This document shows positions 53,819 through 62,112 of a stretch of DNA of 64,000 nt, piece after piece (the first letter of the stretch is position 1; the number at the start of each line of letters is the position of its first letter). Both the position numbers and the translations under genes were made by a program. The DNA comes from Komagataeibacter xylinus (GTDB lineage Bacteria > Pseudomonadota > Alphaproteobacteria > Acetobacterales > Acetobacteraceae), in NCBI RefSeq assembly GCF_031081985.1, contig NZ_JARWSK010000002.1, positions 310,001-374,000 on the forward strand, read 5' to 3'. A model generated the notes under the pieces. That model saw nothing but the letters and a program-made list of their open reading frames with translations. It ran no database searches and was not told the origin of the DNA.

Positions 53819-55798
53819 CTAAGCTTTCAGGTCAACCGCAAGGGCAGGGGTCACGGCCAGGCGCAGCACCTGCTGATAGAAGGCCAGTTCCAGCTCCCAG
53901 GCCTGCCGTATGGTGGCCTCCTGCCTGAAGCCGTGACCCTCGCCTGCAAATTCATACAAGGCGCAGGGCACGCCCTGCCCACGCAGCGCCGCGACCATGG
54001 AGCGGGCCTGCGAGGGCGGCACCACCTTGTCATCCAGCCCCTGCAGGAACAGCACCGGCGCCTTGATGTGGGCCACCTGCGTAATGGGGGAGCGGGCCAG
54101 ATAGGTCGCTTCATCGGCAGGGTAGGGGCCAACCAGCGTATCAAGATAGCGTGATTCGAACTTGTGGGTATCAGTCGCCAGCGCACGCAGGTCGGTCACG
54201 CCATACAGGCTGGTGCCTGCGGCAAACAGGTCCGAGCGCGCCAGCGCCAGCAGCACCGTCAGCCCCCCGGCACTGCTGCCGCGTATGACGATGCGGGCCG
54301 GATCCACCAGCTTTTGCTCCGCCAGATGGTGGCAGGCGGCAATGCAGTCATCCACATCCACCACGCCCCACTGGCCCTCGAGCCGCTGACGATAGGCGCG
54401 GCCAAAGCCTGTCGAGCCGCCATAATTGATATCGACGACGGCAAAGCCACGGCTGGTCCACCACTGCACCTTGAACGAGAAGGCGGCATTTGCCCGCCCG
54501 GTCGGGCCGCCATGCGCCATGACCACCAGTGGCGGCTTCTCACCCGCAGGCCCGCCATAGCGGCTGCTCGCAGGCGCATAGAAAAAGGCCTGCCCCATGC
54601 CATCGCCCATGGGCAGCGGAAAGGTGATGGCGCGCGGCAGGGCAATATCGGCGGGGCCAAGCGGCAGGTCGGTAGCCCGGCGCAGCACATGGGGCGGCTG
54701 GCCCGCATCGCCAGTCACCACTGCCGCCGCATTGTCGGGCGGCACGTCCAGCCACGCAAAACCGCCGCCTTCCACCGGCACCGGGCACCCGGCGGGGTGG
54801 CCAAGGGCCACGGGTGTCGCCACGCCATCACGCAGGCAGGCCATGCGGGCCTCGCCGCCGCTTATGATCATGGCCAGGATTGTGCCATCGGCCAGCAGCA
54901 CGTAGCTGCGCAGGCCAAAGATCCAGTGCGGCTGGCCAATTTCGGCCTGCATGGGAGCCACCGCCACCGGGGCGGAGGATGTGGTGTCGAAGCGGTAAAG
55001 GTTCCACCACCCGCTGCGATCCGACAGGGCCAGCAGGCGGCCCGCCGCATCCCAGCTTGGTTCAATGACCGATTCCGCCTGTCCGTCCTCTCCCGCCAGC
55101 GTCCAGGGTGCGGCGAGGCGAGGGGGGTCGCTACCCTCCTGCAGCAAGGTGGCGACACGCAGGCGCGTTGCGTCCCATGGCATGGCGGGATGGTCCCACT
55201 CGATCCAGGCCAGATACCGCCCATCGGGCGAGGGCCGGGGCGAGGACAGGAAATCCGGCCCCATCACCAGCGGCGTGCCGCCATTGAAGGCGGGGTCTTC
55301 CACCACCGCCATGCAGTCGAACACCACGATGGCGGCGGCGGGCTCGCCCTCTTCCACGCCATGATCCTCACGCACGCAGAACAGGAAGCGGCCATCGGCG
55401 CTGAAGGTCAGGTCCGCAAAACGCAGCCCGGCGCCCGCGGCAATGCAGCGTGTCTGGCCGCCTTCCATCAGCCACACGCTGCCATCGCGCCGGTTGCTCA
55501 GTGCAATCCGGCCCTGACAGACCGCATATGCCCCGCCGCCATATTCATGCACGCGGGTGCCGACATCAAACGGGGCAGGGGTCATGTCCGCCACAACACC
55601 CGCGCGGGCACGCACCAGCACCCGGCGGCCGCCTTCGGCCGGGCGGCCCTCGATCCAGTAAATATCCCGCCCATCGACCCGCACATCGGACAGCGACACC
55701 GTCTGCCCTGCCACCAGCGCCGCGCTGACGGGTGAGGGCCATGTGCCGTAAGGTCGTATATCGATGTCCGTCTTGCCGCTGGTGCCGGACTGGGTCAT
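53819..55798 (-). CDS. S9 family prolyl-oligopeptidase-like serine peptidase
   Basis: 659 residues from the ATG at 55798 with AGGAG eight to twelve bases upstream. The N-terminal part is a beta-propeller-like domain (about residues 40-380, with repeated sheet motifs and Trp/Asp clusters). The C-terminal alpha/beta hydrolase has VMAHGGPTGRANAAFSFKVQ, FAVVDINYGGSTGFGRAYR, the nucleophile IRGSSAGGLTVLLAL, then LQGLDDKVVPP (Asp) and EGHGFR (His). It matches the acylaminoacyl-peptidase/DPP-type branch and likely trims small peptides in the cytosol; no signal peptide is seen. Confidence 0.9.
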   Translation of the reverse strand: MTQSGTSGKTDIDIRPYGTWPSPVSAALVAGQTVSLSDVRVDGRDIYWIEGRPAEGGRRVLVRARAGVVADMTPAPFDVGTRVHEYGGGAYAVCQGRIALSNRRDGSVWLMEGGQTRCIAAGAGLRFADLTFSADGRFLFCVREDHGVEEGEPAAAIVVFDCMAVVEDPAFNGGTPLVMGPDFLSSPRPSPDGRYLAWIEWDHPAMPWDATRLRVATLLQEGSDPPRLAAPWTLAGEDGQAESVIEPSWDAAGRLLALSDRSGWWNLYRFDTTSSAPVAVAPMQAEIGQPHWIFGLRSYVLLADGTILAMIISGGEARMACLRDGVATPVALGHPAGCPVPVEGGGFAWLDVPPDNAAAVVTGDAGQPPHVLRRATDLPLGPADIALPRAITFPLPMGDGMGQAFFYAPASSRYGGPAGEKPPLVVMAHGGPTGRANAAFSFKVQWWTSRGFAVVDINYGGSTGFGRAYRQRLEGQWGVVDVDDCIAACHHLAEQKLVDPARIVIRGSSAGGLTVLLALARSDLFAAGTSLYGVTDLRALATDTHKFESRYLDTLVGPYPADEATYLARSPITQVAHIKAPVLFLQGLDDKVVPPSQARSMVAALRGQGVPCALYEFAGEGHGFRQEATIRQAWELELAFYQQVLRLAVTPALAVDLKA

Positions 55799-55864
55799 GC
55801 TTTCGCTCCTGCCATTTCTGCGTGACAATGGTATCGGGATTGCCCAAACCATGTTTCACGGCCT

Positions 55865-56563
55865 GTGCCCGTACCCTACATAATCTTCTTATCTGTGACA
55901 GGTAGTACGCTGCTTCACCATCTTGAATCCCTTTTCCAGCATTACGGCTATGGCGTGATCGGGATCATCGTCATGCTGGAAAGCATGGGCATTCCGCTCC
56001 CGGCGGAAACACTGGTCATCTCCGCCGCCATCTACTGCGCCACCACCCACAGGCTGGACATCAGATGGGTGGCGACAGCCGCCATCGTGGGCGCGATCAT
56101 GGGCGATAATTGCGGCTACCTGATTGGCAAATGGCTGGGCTACCCGCTGCTCGAGCGCCAGGGCGCGCGGATCGGGCTGACAGCGCGGCGGCTGCAACTC
56201 GGGCGCTTCCTGTTCCGCCGGCATGGGGGCATCATTGTATTCCTCGGGCGCTTTATCGCCATCCTGCGGGTCTTTATTGCCCTGCTGGCAGGCGCCAATC
56301 ATATGGCATGGCCCAAATTCCTCCTGTTCAACGCCATGGGGGGCATATTATGGGCGGGGGGCTATGCCTACGCGGCCTATTACCTGGGCAACAGAATCAC
56401 GCGCCTGTCTGGCCCGGTGGGCCTGACGGTCGCCATCTGTGGCGGGATCGTGCTGGTGTGTGCCATCATCTTCCTGCGCCGCAACGAGGCACGGCTGACA
56501 GCCGAGGCGGAAGCCACCGCCGAGAAAGAAATGAACCAACCCGGAGAACAGGCTGAACCATGA
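55865..56563 (+). CDS. DedA family membrane protein
   Basis: 232 residues, GTG start (later GTG at 55895 possible). Membrane helices at about 25-45, 60-80, 135-160 and 170-200, with the family segments ESMGIPLPAETLVISAA (E and P conserved), GDNCGYLIGKWLG, and FLGRFIAILRVFIALLAGAN (the FxRxxPxxR-like region). DedA proteins are involved in lipid carrier or phospholipid flipping and proton-driven membrane homeostasis. The stop overlaps the start of the SDR gene (ATGA), so the two are coupled. The C-terminal 30 residues are charged and cytoplasmic. Confidence 0.9.
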   Translation: MPVPYIIFLSVTGSTLLHHLESLFQHYGYGVIGIIVMLESMGIPLPAETLVISAAIYCATTHRLDIRWVATAAIVGAIMGDNCGYLIGKWLGYPLLERQGARIGLTARRLQLGRFLFRRHGGIIVFLGRFIAILRVFIALLAGANHMAWPKFLLFNAMGGILWAGGYAYAAYYLGNRITRLSGPVGLTVAICGGIVLVCAIIFLRRNEARLTAEAEATAEKEMNQPGEQAEP

Positions 56564-57501
56564 GCAGACACTGGACCATAAAACAGGCCCCCCGCATGGA
56601 CGGGCGCCTGGCCCTGGTCACGGGTGCGACCGGTGGCCTGGGCTACCAGACCGCCCTTGGCCTGGCACGGCGCGGCGCGCGGGTCATGCTGGCGGGCCGC
56701 AACCCCGACAAGGGGCTGGCGGCACTCACGCTCCTGCAGCAGGACGCGCCGGGGGCCAACGCCTCCTTCCGCCTGCTTGATGTCGCCTCCCTTGACTCCA
56801 TTGCGACCTTCGCCCGTGATCTGGCGGAGGAAACCGATACGCTCGACGTGCTGGTCAACAACGCAGGTGTCATGGGCACGCCCCACCGGCTGGAAACGCG
56901 TGATGGGTTCGAATTGCAGTTCGGCACCAATTTCCTTGGCCCCTTCGCGCTCACCGCGCGGCTGCGCCCGCTACTGTGCGCGCCCCGGCATGGCGGGCGG
57001 GTGGTGACGGTGGCAAGCCTTGCGGCGCTGACCGGCCAGATCGTGTTTGATGACCTGCAGGCCCGCCGCCGCTACGCGCCGTTCCGCGCCTACCGCCAGA
57101 GCAAGCTGGCCGACCTTATTTTAGCGCTGGAGCTTGACCGGCAGGCCCGCACGCATGGCTGGAACCTGCATTCCATCGCAGCCCATCCCGGCTGGTCCAT
57201 GACCGATATCGCCACCAGCCGCCTCAATACCGAGCAGGGGCTGCATGAGCGCATGACCCGTTTTGGCGCGGTGTGGGCGTTCCGGCTCATGGGGCAGTCA
57301 GCCGTCGATGGCGCACTGCCCATCGAATTCGCCGCCATGGCGCCCGAAGCGCGTGATGGCGGTTATTACGGCCCCGGCGGCTGGGGCGAGCGCCGGGGAC
57401 CGGTGACCGAGGCCTTCGTGCCGCCCGCCGCCCGCGACCTGACCATTGCACGGCGGCTGTGGCAGGCGGCGGAACGGCTGACCGGCACGTCGCTGTCGTA
57501 A
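56560..57501 (+). CDS. Short-chain dehydrogenase/reductase, retinol-dehydrogenase-like
   Basis: 313 residues. Rossmann start LALVTGATGGLGYQTALGLARRGARVMLAGRN (TGxxxGxG), LVNNAGVMG, and the active-site tyrosine and lysine in AYRQSKLADL; the conserved Ser is in ASLAALTGQ. It belongs to the extended WWOX/retinol dehydrogenase-like group acting on lipophilic carbonyl compounds; substrate unknown. Coupled to dedA by an ATGA overlap; its stop abuts the trmB stop. Confidence 0.88.
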   Translation: MSRHWTIKQAPRMDGRLALVTGATGGLGYQTALGLARRGARVMLAGRNPDKGLAALTLLQQDAPGANASFRLLDVASLDSIATFARDLAEETDTLDVLVNNAGVMGTPHRLETRDGFELQFGTNFLGPFALTARLRPLLCAPRHGGRVVTVASLAALTGQIVFDDLQARRRYAPFRAYRQSKLADLILALELDRQARTHGWNLHSIAAHPGWSMTDIATSRLNTEQGLHERMTRFGAVWAFRLMGQSAVDGALPIEFAAMAPEARDGGYYGPGGWGERRGPVTEAFVPPAARDLTIARRLWQAAERLTGTSLS

Positions 57502-58209
57502 TCAGCGGCGGGTGAAGGTCCAGTACATCGGCTGGCGGCCTGCCTTGAGCGCCTTGGCCTCGTAACGGGTGGGCGCCCAGCCTTCGGGCCGCACGGTGGC
57601 GGGGGGGGCGGTATCGAACAGGTCCTGTGCACCCATCACTTCCTCCACCCATGCCTGATAGGTCGGGTCATCGCTGGCCACGCGCCATATGGCGCCGGGG
57701 CGCAGCACGCGGGCGACCAGTTTCACCGTCTCGGGGTGAACAAAGCGGCGCTTGGCATGACGCGACTTGGGCCACGGGTCGGGGAACATGAGGAACAGGC
57801 GGTCGATTGACTGCGCGGGCAGGCCACGCAGCAGGATGCGTGCATCCTCATCCCACACCCGCAGCATGTCGGGCACGGGGGCGGTGGCCTCCGCGCCATC
57901 TTCGGGCACCAGGCGCGAAAGCAGTGAACACAGGCCGTTCTCGAACACCTCGCAGGCAATATAGCCCACGTCGGGGTGGGCTGCGTGCTGGGCCAGCGAA
58001 TGCTCGCCACCACCAAAGCCCACCTCAACCCAGATCTGCGCCGGCCAGTGGCCAAAACCGGTGGCCGGGTCGGCCATGGCGGCAGCGGGAAAGCGCAGCC
58101 GTGGCAGCGTCTGGTCCAGAAGGCGCTGCTGGCGGGGGCGCAGGGTATGGCCGCGCGGGCGCCCGTACAGTCGGTCTGGCGATGGCTTTACATCCACGGA
58201 GGCCGTCAT
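57502..58209 (-). CDS. trmB: tRNA (guanine46-N7)-methyltransferase
   Basis: 235 residues. The SAM site is seen in WVEVGFGGGEHSLAQHA, then DVGYIACEVFENGLCSLL and LFLMFPDPWPKSRHAKRRF (the conserved PDPWxKxRHxKRR) and YQAWV near the end. TrmB makes m7G46 in the variable loop of tRNAs. The N-terminal YGRPRGHTLRPRQQRL is typical of the alphaproteobacterial form. Gene-end to gene-end with the SDR gene; metK lies upstream on the same strand behind a minimal repeat. Confidence 0.95.
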   Translation of the reverse strand: MTASVDVKPSPDRLYGRPRGHTLRPRQQRLLDQTLPRLRFPAAAMADPATGFGHWPAQIWVEVGFGGGEHSLAQHAAHPDVGYIACEVFENGLCSLLSRLVPEDGAEATAPVPDMLRVWDEDARILLRGLPAQSIDRLFLMFPDPWPKSRHAKRRFVHPETVKLVARVLRPGAIWRVASDDPTYQAWVEEVMGAQDLFDTAPPATVRPEGWAPTRYEAKALKAGRQPMYWTFTRR

Positions 58210-58320
58210 CTATCCGAAAATCCTGCTCCTGCTGCCGTAATGCACGGCATGATTGAAAAACGCATCGGGGGCCGCCACGACCCGCTTTTGCAAGCAGCCA
58301 TGGCAAGCCCCCTTGATACA

Positions 58321-58366
58321 GAAGTTTCTGGTGCTGCCTTAAGGCTTTACCAGAAAACTTTTATCG
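58321..58366 (+). repeat. Cloverleaf repeat, minimal copy 14 (outer arms only)
   Basis: AGAAGTTTCTGGTGCTGCCTT is joined directly to AAGGCTTTACCAGAAAACTTTT: both hairpins are gone and the remnants pair as one long stem. It lies four bases past the metK stop. Confidence 0.78.
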
Positions 58367-58370
58367 TCTT

Positions 58371-59558
58371 TTAGCGGTTGAACGCGCCACGCAGGGCATC
58401 GACCAGATCGGTCTGCTCCCAGGTGAAGTCGTCCTTCGCCGCATCCGGCGTGCGGCCGAAATGGCCGTAGGCGGAGGTCTGGGTGTAGATGGGGCGGTTG
58501 AGGCGCAGGTGCTTGCGAATGCCGCGCGGGCTGAGGTCCATGACCTCGCGCAGGACGCGGCCAAGCTTCGCCTCATCAATGTCCTTGCCCGTGCCATCAA
58601 GGTCCACATAGACCGAAAGCGGGTGCGAGACGCCAATGGCGTAGGAGATCTGCAGCGTGCAGCGATCGGCAAGACCGGCAGCCACAACGTTCTTGGCCAG
58701 GTAGCGGCAGGCATAGGCAGCCGAACGGTCAACCTTCGTGGGGTCCTTGCCCGAGAATGCGCCGCCGCCATGCGGGGCCGCACCACCATAGGTGTCGACA
58801 ATGATCTTGCGCCCGGTCAGGCCGCAATCGCCATCGGGGCCACCGATCACGAACACGCCGGTGGGGTTGACGTAGAATTCGTCTTCCGGCGGCATCCAGC
58901 CCTCGGGCAGCACATCGCGCACGATGCTGCCGAGTTCCTCGCGGATGGTGGCCTGGCTGGCGCCTTCCACATGCTGGGTCGAGATCACGACCGAGGTGGC
59001 GCCCACGGGCTTGCCATCGACATAGCGCAGCGTGACCTGGCTCTTGGCATCGGGCTGCAGGGCGGCAGCGCGCGGGTCGCCCGCCTTGCGCAGGTCGCGC
59101 ACGCGGTGAAGGATGTCATGCGCGTAGAACAGCGGCGCGGGCATGAGGCTTTCGGTCTCGCGGGTGGCGAAGCCGAACATGATGCCCTGGTCGCCTGCGC
59201 CTTCGTCCTTCTCGCCCGCGCTGTCAACGCCCACGGCGATGTCGGCGGACTGGGCATGCAGGTAGTATTCCACCTCGGCATTGCGCCATGAGAAACCGGC
59301 CTGGTCGTAGCCGATGTCCTTCACCGCATCGCGCGCGCCCTGAATCAGCAGGTCAGGGGTTACGGAAGACGGACCACGCACTTCACCGGCAAGGATGATG
59401 CGGTTGGTGGTGACCATCGTTTCACACGCAACGCGGGATTCACCGTCTGCTGTCAGGAATGCATCGAGAACGGTATCACTGATCCGGTCAGCGACCTTGT
59501 CGGGATGCCCTTCGGATACTGATTCCGATGTAAACAGAAAATCGCCTTTATTGCGCAT
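58371..59558 (-). CDS. metK: S-adenosylmethionine synthetase
   Basis: 395 residues from the ATG at 59558 (AGGA six bases upstream); the frame is open further upstream without support. It begins [21 protein letters not shown], holds the signature [12 protein letters not shown] and the P-loop-like [19 protein letters not shown], as all MetK proteins. It makes SAM from methionine and ATP for the window's many methyltransferases (rsmD, rsmG, trmB). The leader of about 150 bases before the next repeat shows no recognised SAM riboswitch. Confidence 0.96.
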   Translation of the reverse strand: MRNKGDFLFTSESVSEGHPDKVADRISDTVLDAFLTADGESRVACETMVTTNRIILAGEVRGPSSVTPDLLIQGARDAVKDIGYDQAGFSWRNAEVEYYLHAQSADIAVGVDSAGEKDEGAGDQGIMFGFATRETESLMPAPLFYAHDILHRVRDLRKAGDPRAAALQPDAKSQVTLRYVDGKPVGATSVVISTQHVEGASQATIREELGSIVRDVLPEGWMPPEDEFYVNPTGVFVIGGPDGDCGLTGRKIIVDTYGGAAPHGGGAFSGKDPTKVDRSAAYACRYLAKNVVAAGLADRCTLQISYAIGVSHPLSVYVDLDGTGKDIDEAKLGRVLREVMDLSPRGIRKHLRLNRPIYTQTSAYGHFGRTPDAAKDDFTWEQTDLVDALRGAFNR

Positions 59559-59717
59559 GATGGTCCTGTCTGCCTCGTATGGAGTAGAATAACGCCTGCG
59601 AAACCGGGCGTACGATCGCATGCGTTTGGCCGAAACCCGCCCAAGCGTCAAGCCATTTCCCTGAATAGCACCCTCCCGCACAGCCTGCGGCACGCGGATG
59701 GTCGAAGCACTGTCATG

Positions 59718-59799
59718 AAAAAGTTTTTGGTGAAGCTTTTTTCAAAAAGCTTCAAAAGACGCCGCCTTTTTGAAAAAAGGCGGCACCCAAACACTTTTA
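59718..59799 (-). repeat. Cloverleaf repeat, full copy 13
   Basis: Inverse orientation, canonical: AAAAGTTTTTGG, hairpin II GAAGCTTTTT...AAAAAGCTTC, hairpin I GCCGCC...GGCGGC, right arm CCAAACACTTTT. It lies between dapB (stop 24 bases away) and the metK promoter region. Confidence 0.92.
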
Positions 59800-59823
59800 T
59801 CTTTTATTATCAATAATCTGGAA

Positions 59824-60612
59824 TCAATCGCGCGACAGGCCCAGCACGTCTTCCATGTCATAAAGCCCCGCCTCATGCCCGCGCAGCCAGTGCGCGGCCC
59901 GGACCGCGCCCGTGGCGTACACCCTGCGGTCAAACGAGCGATGGGTCAGGCTGATCTGTTCATGGCTGGAGGTGAAAATGACCGAATGCTCGCCCACGAT
60001 CTGCCCGCCGCGCAGGGCCGCGAAGCCGATCGCGCCATCGGCACGCGGGCCGGTATGGCCATCGCGCCCGCTTTCAATATGGTCTTCCAGCTTTATGCCC
60101 CGCCCCTGCGCCACCGCGCGGCCGATGGCCAGCGCCGTGCCTGAAGGGGCATCCACTTTCTGGCGATGATGCATCTCCAGTATTTCGGCATCATATTCGC
60201 TGCCGGGCAGCACGGCGCCCATCTGGCGCGCAAGGCGGGTGACCAGCGTGACACCAGGCGAGAAATTGGCCGCCTGCACCACGGCAATGCGGGTCGCGGC
60301 CTGATCGACCGCCTGCTGGTCTGCCCCTGACAGGCCGGTCGTGCCCAGCACCCACGCCGTGCCTGCCTTTGCCAGGGCCTGGGCATGGCCCACCACAGTG
60401 CTGGCATGGGTGAAGTCGATCACCACATCACATTGCCGCGCCAGATCAGCAATATCGGCATGAACAGGGCAGTCGATCCCCTCAACAGGACGGCCATCGC
60501 GCGTCGTGCCACCGGCCAGCACGGCTCCTGCCGCTGGCACTTCCTGCGCCAGAAGGCGACCGACACGGCCATTGAGGCCCGTAATCCCGATCCGCAGGGG
60601 CTGCGCGTTCAT
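59824..60612 (-). CDS. dapB: 4-hydroxy-tetrahydrodipicolinate reductase
   Basis: 262 residues. N-terminal NAD(P)-binding GITGLNGRVGRLLAQEV, the substrate-binding signature EMHHRQKVDAPSGTAL with the catalytic His and Lys, and GERTDGAIG-like GPRADGAIGFAALRGGQIVGEH. DapB reduces the DapA product in the lysine/diaminopimelate pathway. It lies downstream of dnaJ behind a 180-base gap that contains a strong hairpin; whether it shares the heat-shock transcript is unknown. Confidence 0.95.
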   Translation of the reverse strand: MNAQPLRIGITGLNGRVGRLLAQEVPAAGAVLAGGTTRDGRPVEGIDCPVHADIADLARQCDVVIDFTHASTVVGHAQALAKAGTAWVLGTTGLSGADQQAVDQAATRIAVVQAANFSPGVTLVTRLARQMGAVLPGSEYDAEILEMHHRQKVDAPSGTALAIGRAVAQGRGIKLEDHIESGRDGHTGPRADGAIGFAALRGGQIVGEHSVIFTSSHEQISLTHRSFDRRVYATGAVRAAHWLRGHEAGLYDMEDVLGLSRD

Positions 60613-60646
60613 GCTGTTTTCTCCACCAGTGCCCAGATATGCAAAT

Positions 60647-60674
60647 GGCGGCGCGACCGGGGGATCGCGCCGCC
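60647..60674 (-). other. Perfect GC-rich hairpin between dnaJ and dapB
   Basis: GGCGGCGCGA and TCGCGCCGCC form a 10-bp stem around an 8-base loop. ATTTGC rather than a T-run follows on the minus strand, so it is terminator-like at best. Confidence 0.5.
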
Positions 60675-60795
60675 TGAACTCTATCCATGGTGCAGGTTGG
60701 GGGGATTCACCATGAATAGTGGATCGACCCTACACCTGACCCATCAGCAATTTCAACCATCTGCACGCCATGGTCGCCATGGCGTGAGAACAGGC

Positions 60796-61923
60796 TTACA
60801 GCTTGCCTTCAAAAAAGTCCTTCACCTTGCTAAAGAAGCCGGTGCTTTCGGGGCTGCCCTTGGCGTGGCCTGCCGCATCGGTCTCGAATTCCTCAAGCAG
60901 TTCACGCTGGCGCTTGCTCAGGTGGCGCGGGGTCTCGACCACGACCTGAATATACATGTCGCCCCGCGCGGAAGAGCGCAGCACCGAAAAACCCTTGCCG
61001 CGCAGGCGGAAGTGCTCGCCCGTCTGGGTGCCTGCCGGAATCTTGACCTTGGCGCGCGAGCCATCGACCACCGGCACCTCGATCTCGGTGCCAAGGGCGG
61101 CCTGCCCCATGCGCACCGGCACGCGGCAATAGATATTGGCGCCATCACGCTGGAAGATGGCATGCGCCTCAACCGACACATGCACATACAGGTCGCCCGC
61201 GGGCACGCCCTTGCCGCCTGCCTCGCCCTCGCCGGTGATGCGGATGCGCGTGCCATCCTCGACGCCTGCGGGAATCGAGACCTCGATGGTCCGGTTCTTT
61301 TCCACCGTGCCCGCACCATGGCATTCCTTGCACGGGTTGCGGATCAGGCGGCCGGTACCGTGGCAGGTGGGGCAGGGGCGCTCGATGGCAAAAAAGCCCT
61401 GCTGCGCACGCACCTTGCCCGCGCCGTGGCACGAGGGGCAGGTTTCGGGCGGCTGATCCTTGTCGGCGGAGCCGGTACCGTCACAGCTTTTGCAGGTGAC
61501 GCGGGTGGGAATGGTGATTTCCTTCTTCACCCCCGCAAAGGCCTCGGCAAAGGTGATGCTGACCTGCACCTGGATATCAGCACCCGAGCGGCGGCCACCG
61601 CGCCTGCCGCCCATCATGTCGCCAAACATCTGCTCGAAGATGTCGCCAAGGCCGCCGCCACCGAAGTCGAAGCCACCCGCGCCCGGGCCACCGCCCTCGA
61701 ACGCAGCATGGCCAAAGCGGTCATAGGCGGCGCGCTTCTGGTCGTCCTTCAGCACGTCGTAGGCTTCGCTGATTTCCTTGAACTTGTTTTCCGCTTCCGC
61801 ATCGCCCGGATTGCGGTCGGGATGGTATTTCATGGCCAGCTTGCGATACGCCCGCTTGATCTCGTCGCCATTGGCATCACGCGAAACTTCAAGGGCTGCG
61901 TAATAATCTATCTTGGTGGCCAT
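60796..61923 (-). CDS. dnaJ: Chaperone DnaJ
   Basis: 375 residues. J-domain with the HPD motif (KYHPDRNPGD), a Gly/Phe-rich linker (GGGPGAGGFDFGGGGLG), four CxxCxGxG zinc motifs (CKSCDGTG, CPSCHGAG, CPTCHGTG, CKECHGAG) and the C-terminal substrate-binding domain with RLRGKGF. DnaJ delivers clients to DnaK and stimulates its ATPase. It follows dnaK on the same strand, the usual order, with an attenuator-like hairpin between them. Confidence 0.96.
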   Translation of the reverse strand: MATKIDYYAALEVSRDANGDEIKRAYRKLAMKYHPDRNPGDAEAENKFKEISEAYDVLKDDQKRAAYDRFGHAAFEGGGPGAGGFDFGGGGLGDIFEQMFGDMMGGRRGGRRSGADIQVQVSITFAEAFAGVKKEITIPTRVTCKSCDGTGSADKDQPPETCPSCHGAGKVRAQQGFFAIERPCPTCHGTGRLIRNPCKECHGAGTVEKNRTIEVSIPAGVEDGTRIRITGEGEAGGKGVPAGDLYVHVSVEAHAIFQRDGANIYCRVPVRMGQAALGTEIEVPVVDGSRAKVKIPAGTQTGEHFRLRGKGFSVLRSSARGDMYIQVVVETPRHLSKRQRELLEEFETDAAGHAKGSPESTGFFSKVKDFFEGKL

Positions 61924-62005
61924 GTCGGTCCTCTAGCAAACGCGGTCGCCCGACCTGTCGCGGCACGATCCTCGCGTTCCATCTGTAATTGTTGGGCAGC
62001 ATATG

Positions 62006-62037
62006 AAAAGCGCCCGTCTTCAAAGAAGCACGGGCGC
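62006..62037 (-). terminator. Attenuator-like terminator between dnaK and dnaJ
   Basis: Minus strand GCGCCCGT...ACGGGCGC stem with an inner CTTC-TTT-GAAG, followed by TTTTC. Partial read-through would lower dnaJ relative to dnaK. Confidence 0.7.
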
Positions 62038-62112
62038 CACCTTGGTGGAAGGGGGCGCGGACCCTAAGGCCCGCACCCCGATTTCCGAAGCCTGTATGAC
62101 GCCTTGCGCCAA

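Noticed and set aside
59559-59717. SAM riboswitch upstream of metK
   Set aside because: No SAM-I, SAM-II or SAM/SAH core pattern could be recognised in the leader.
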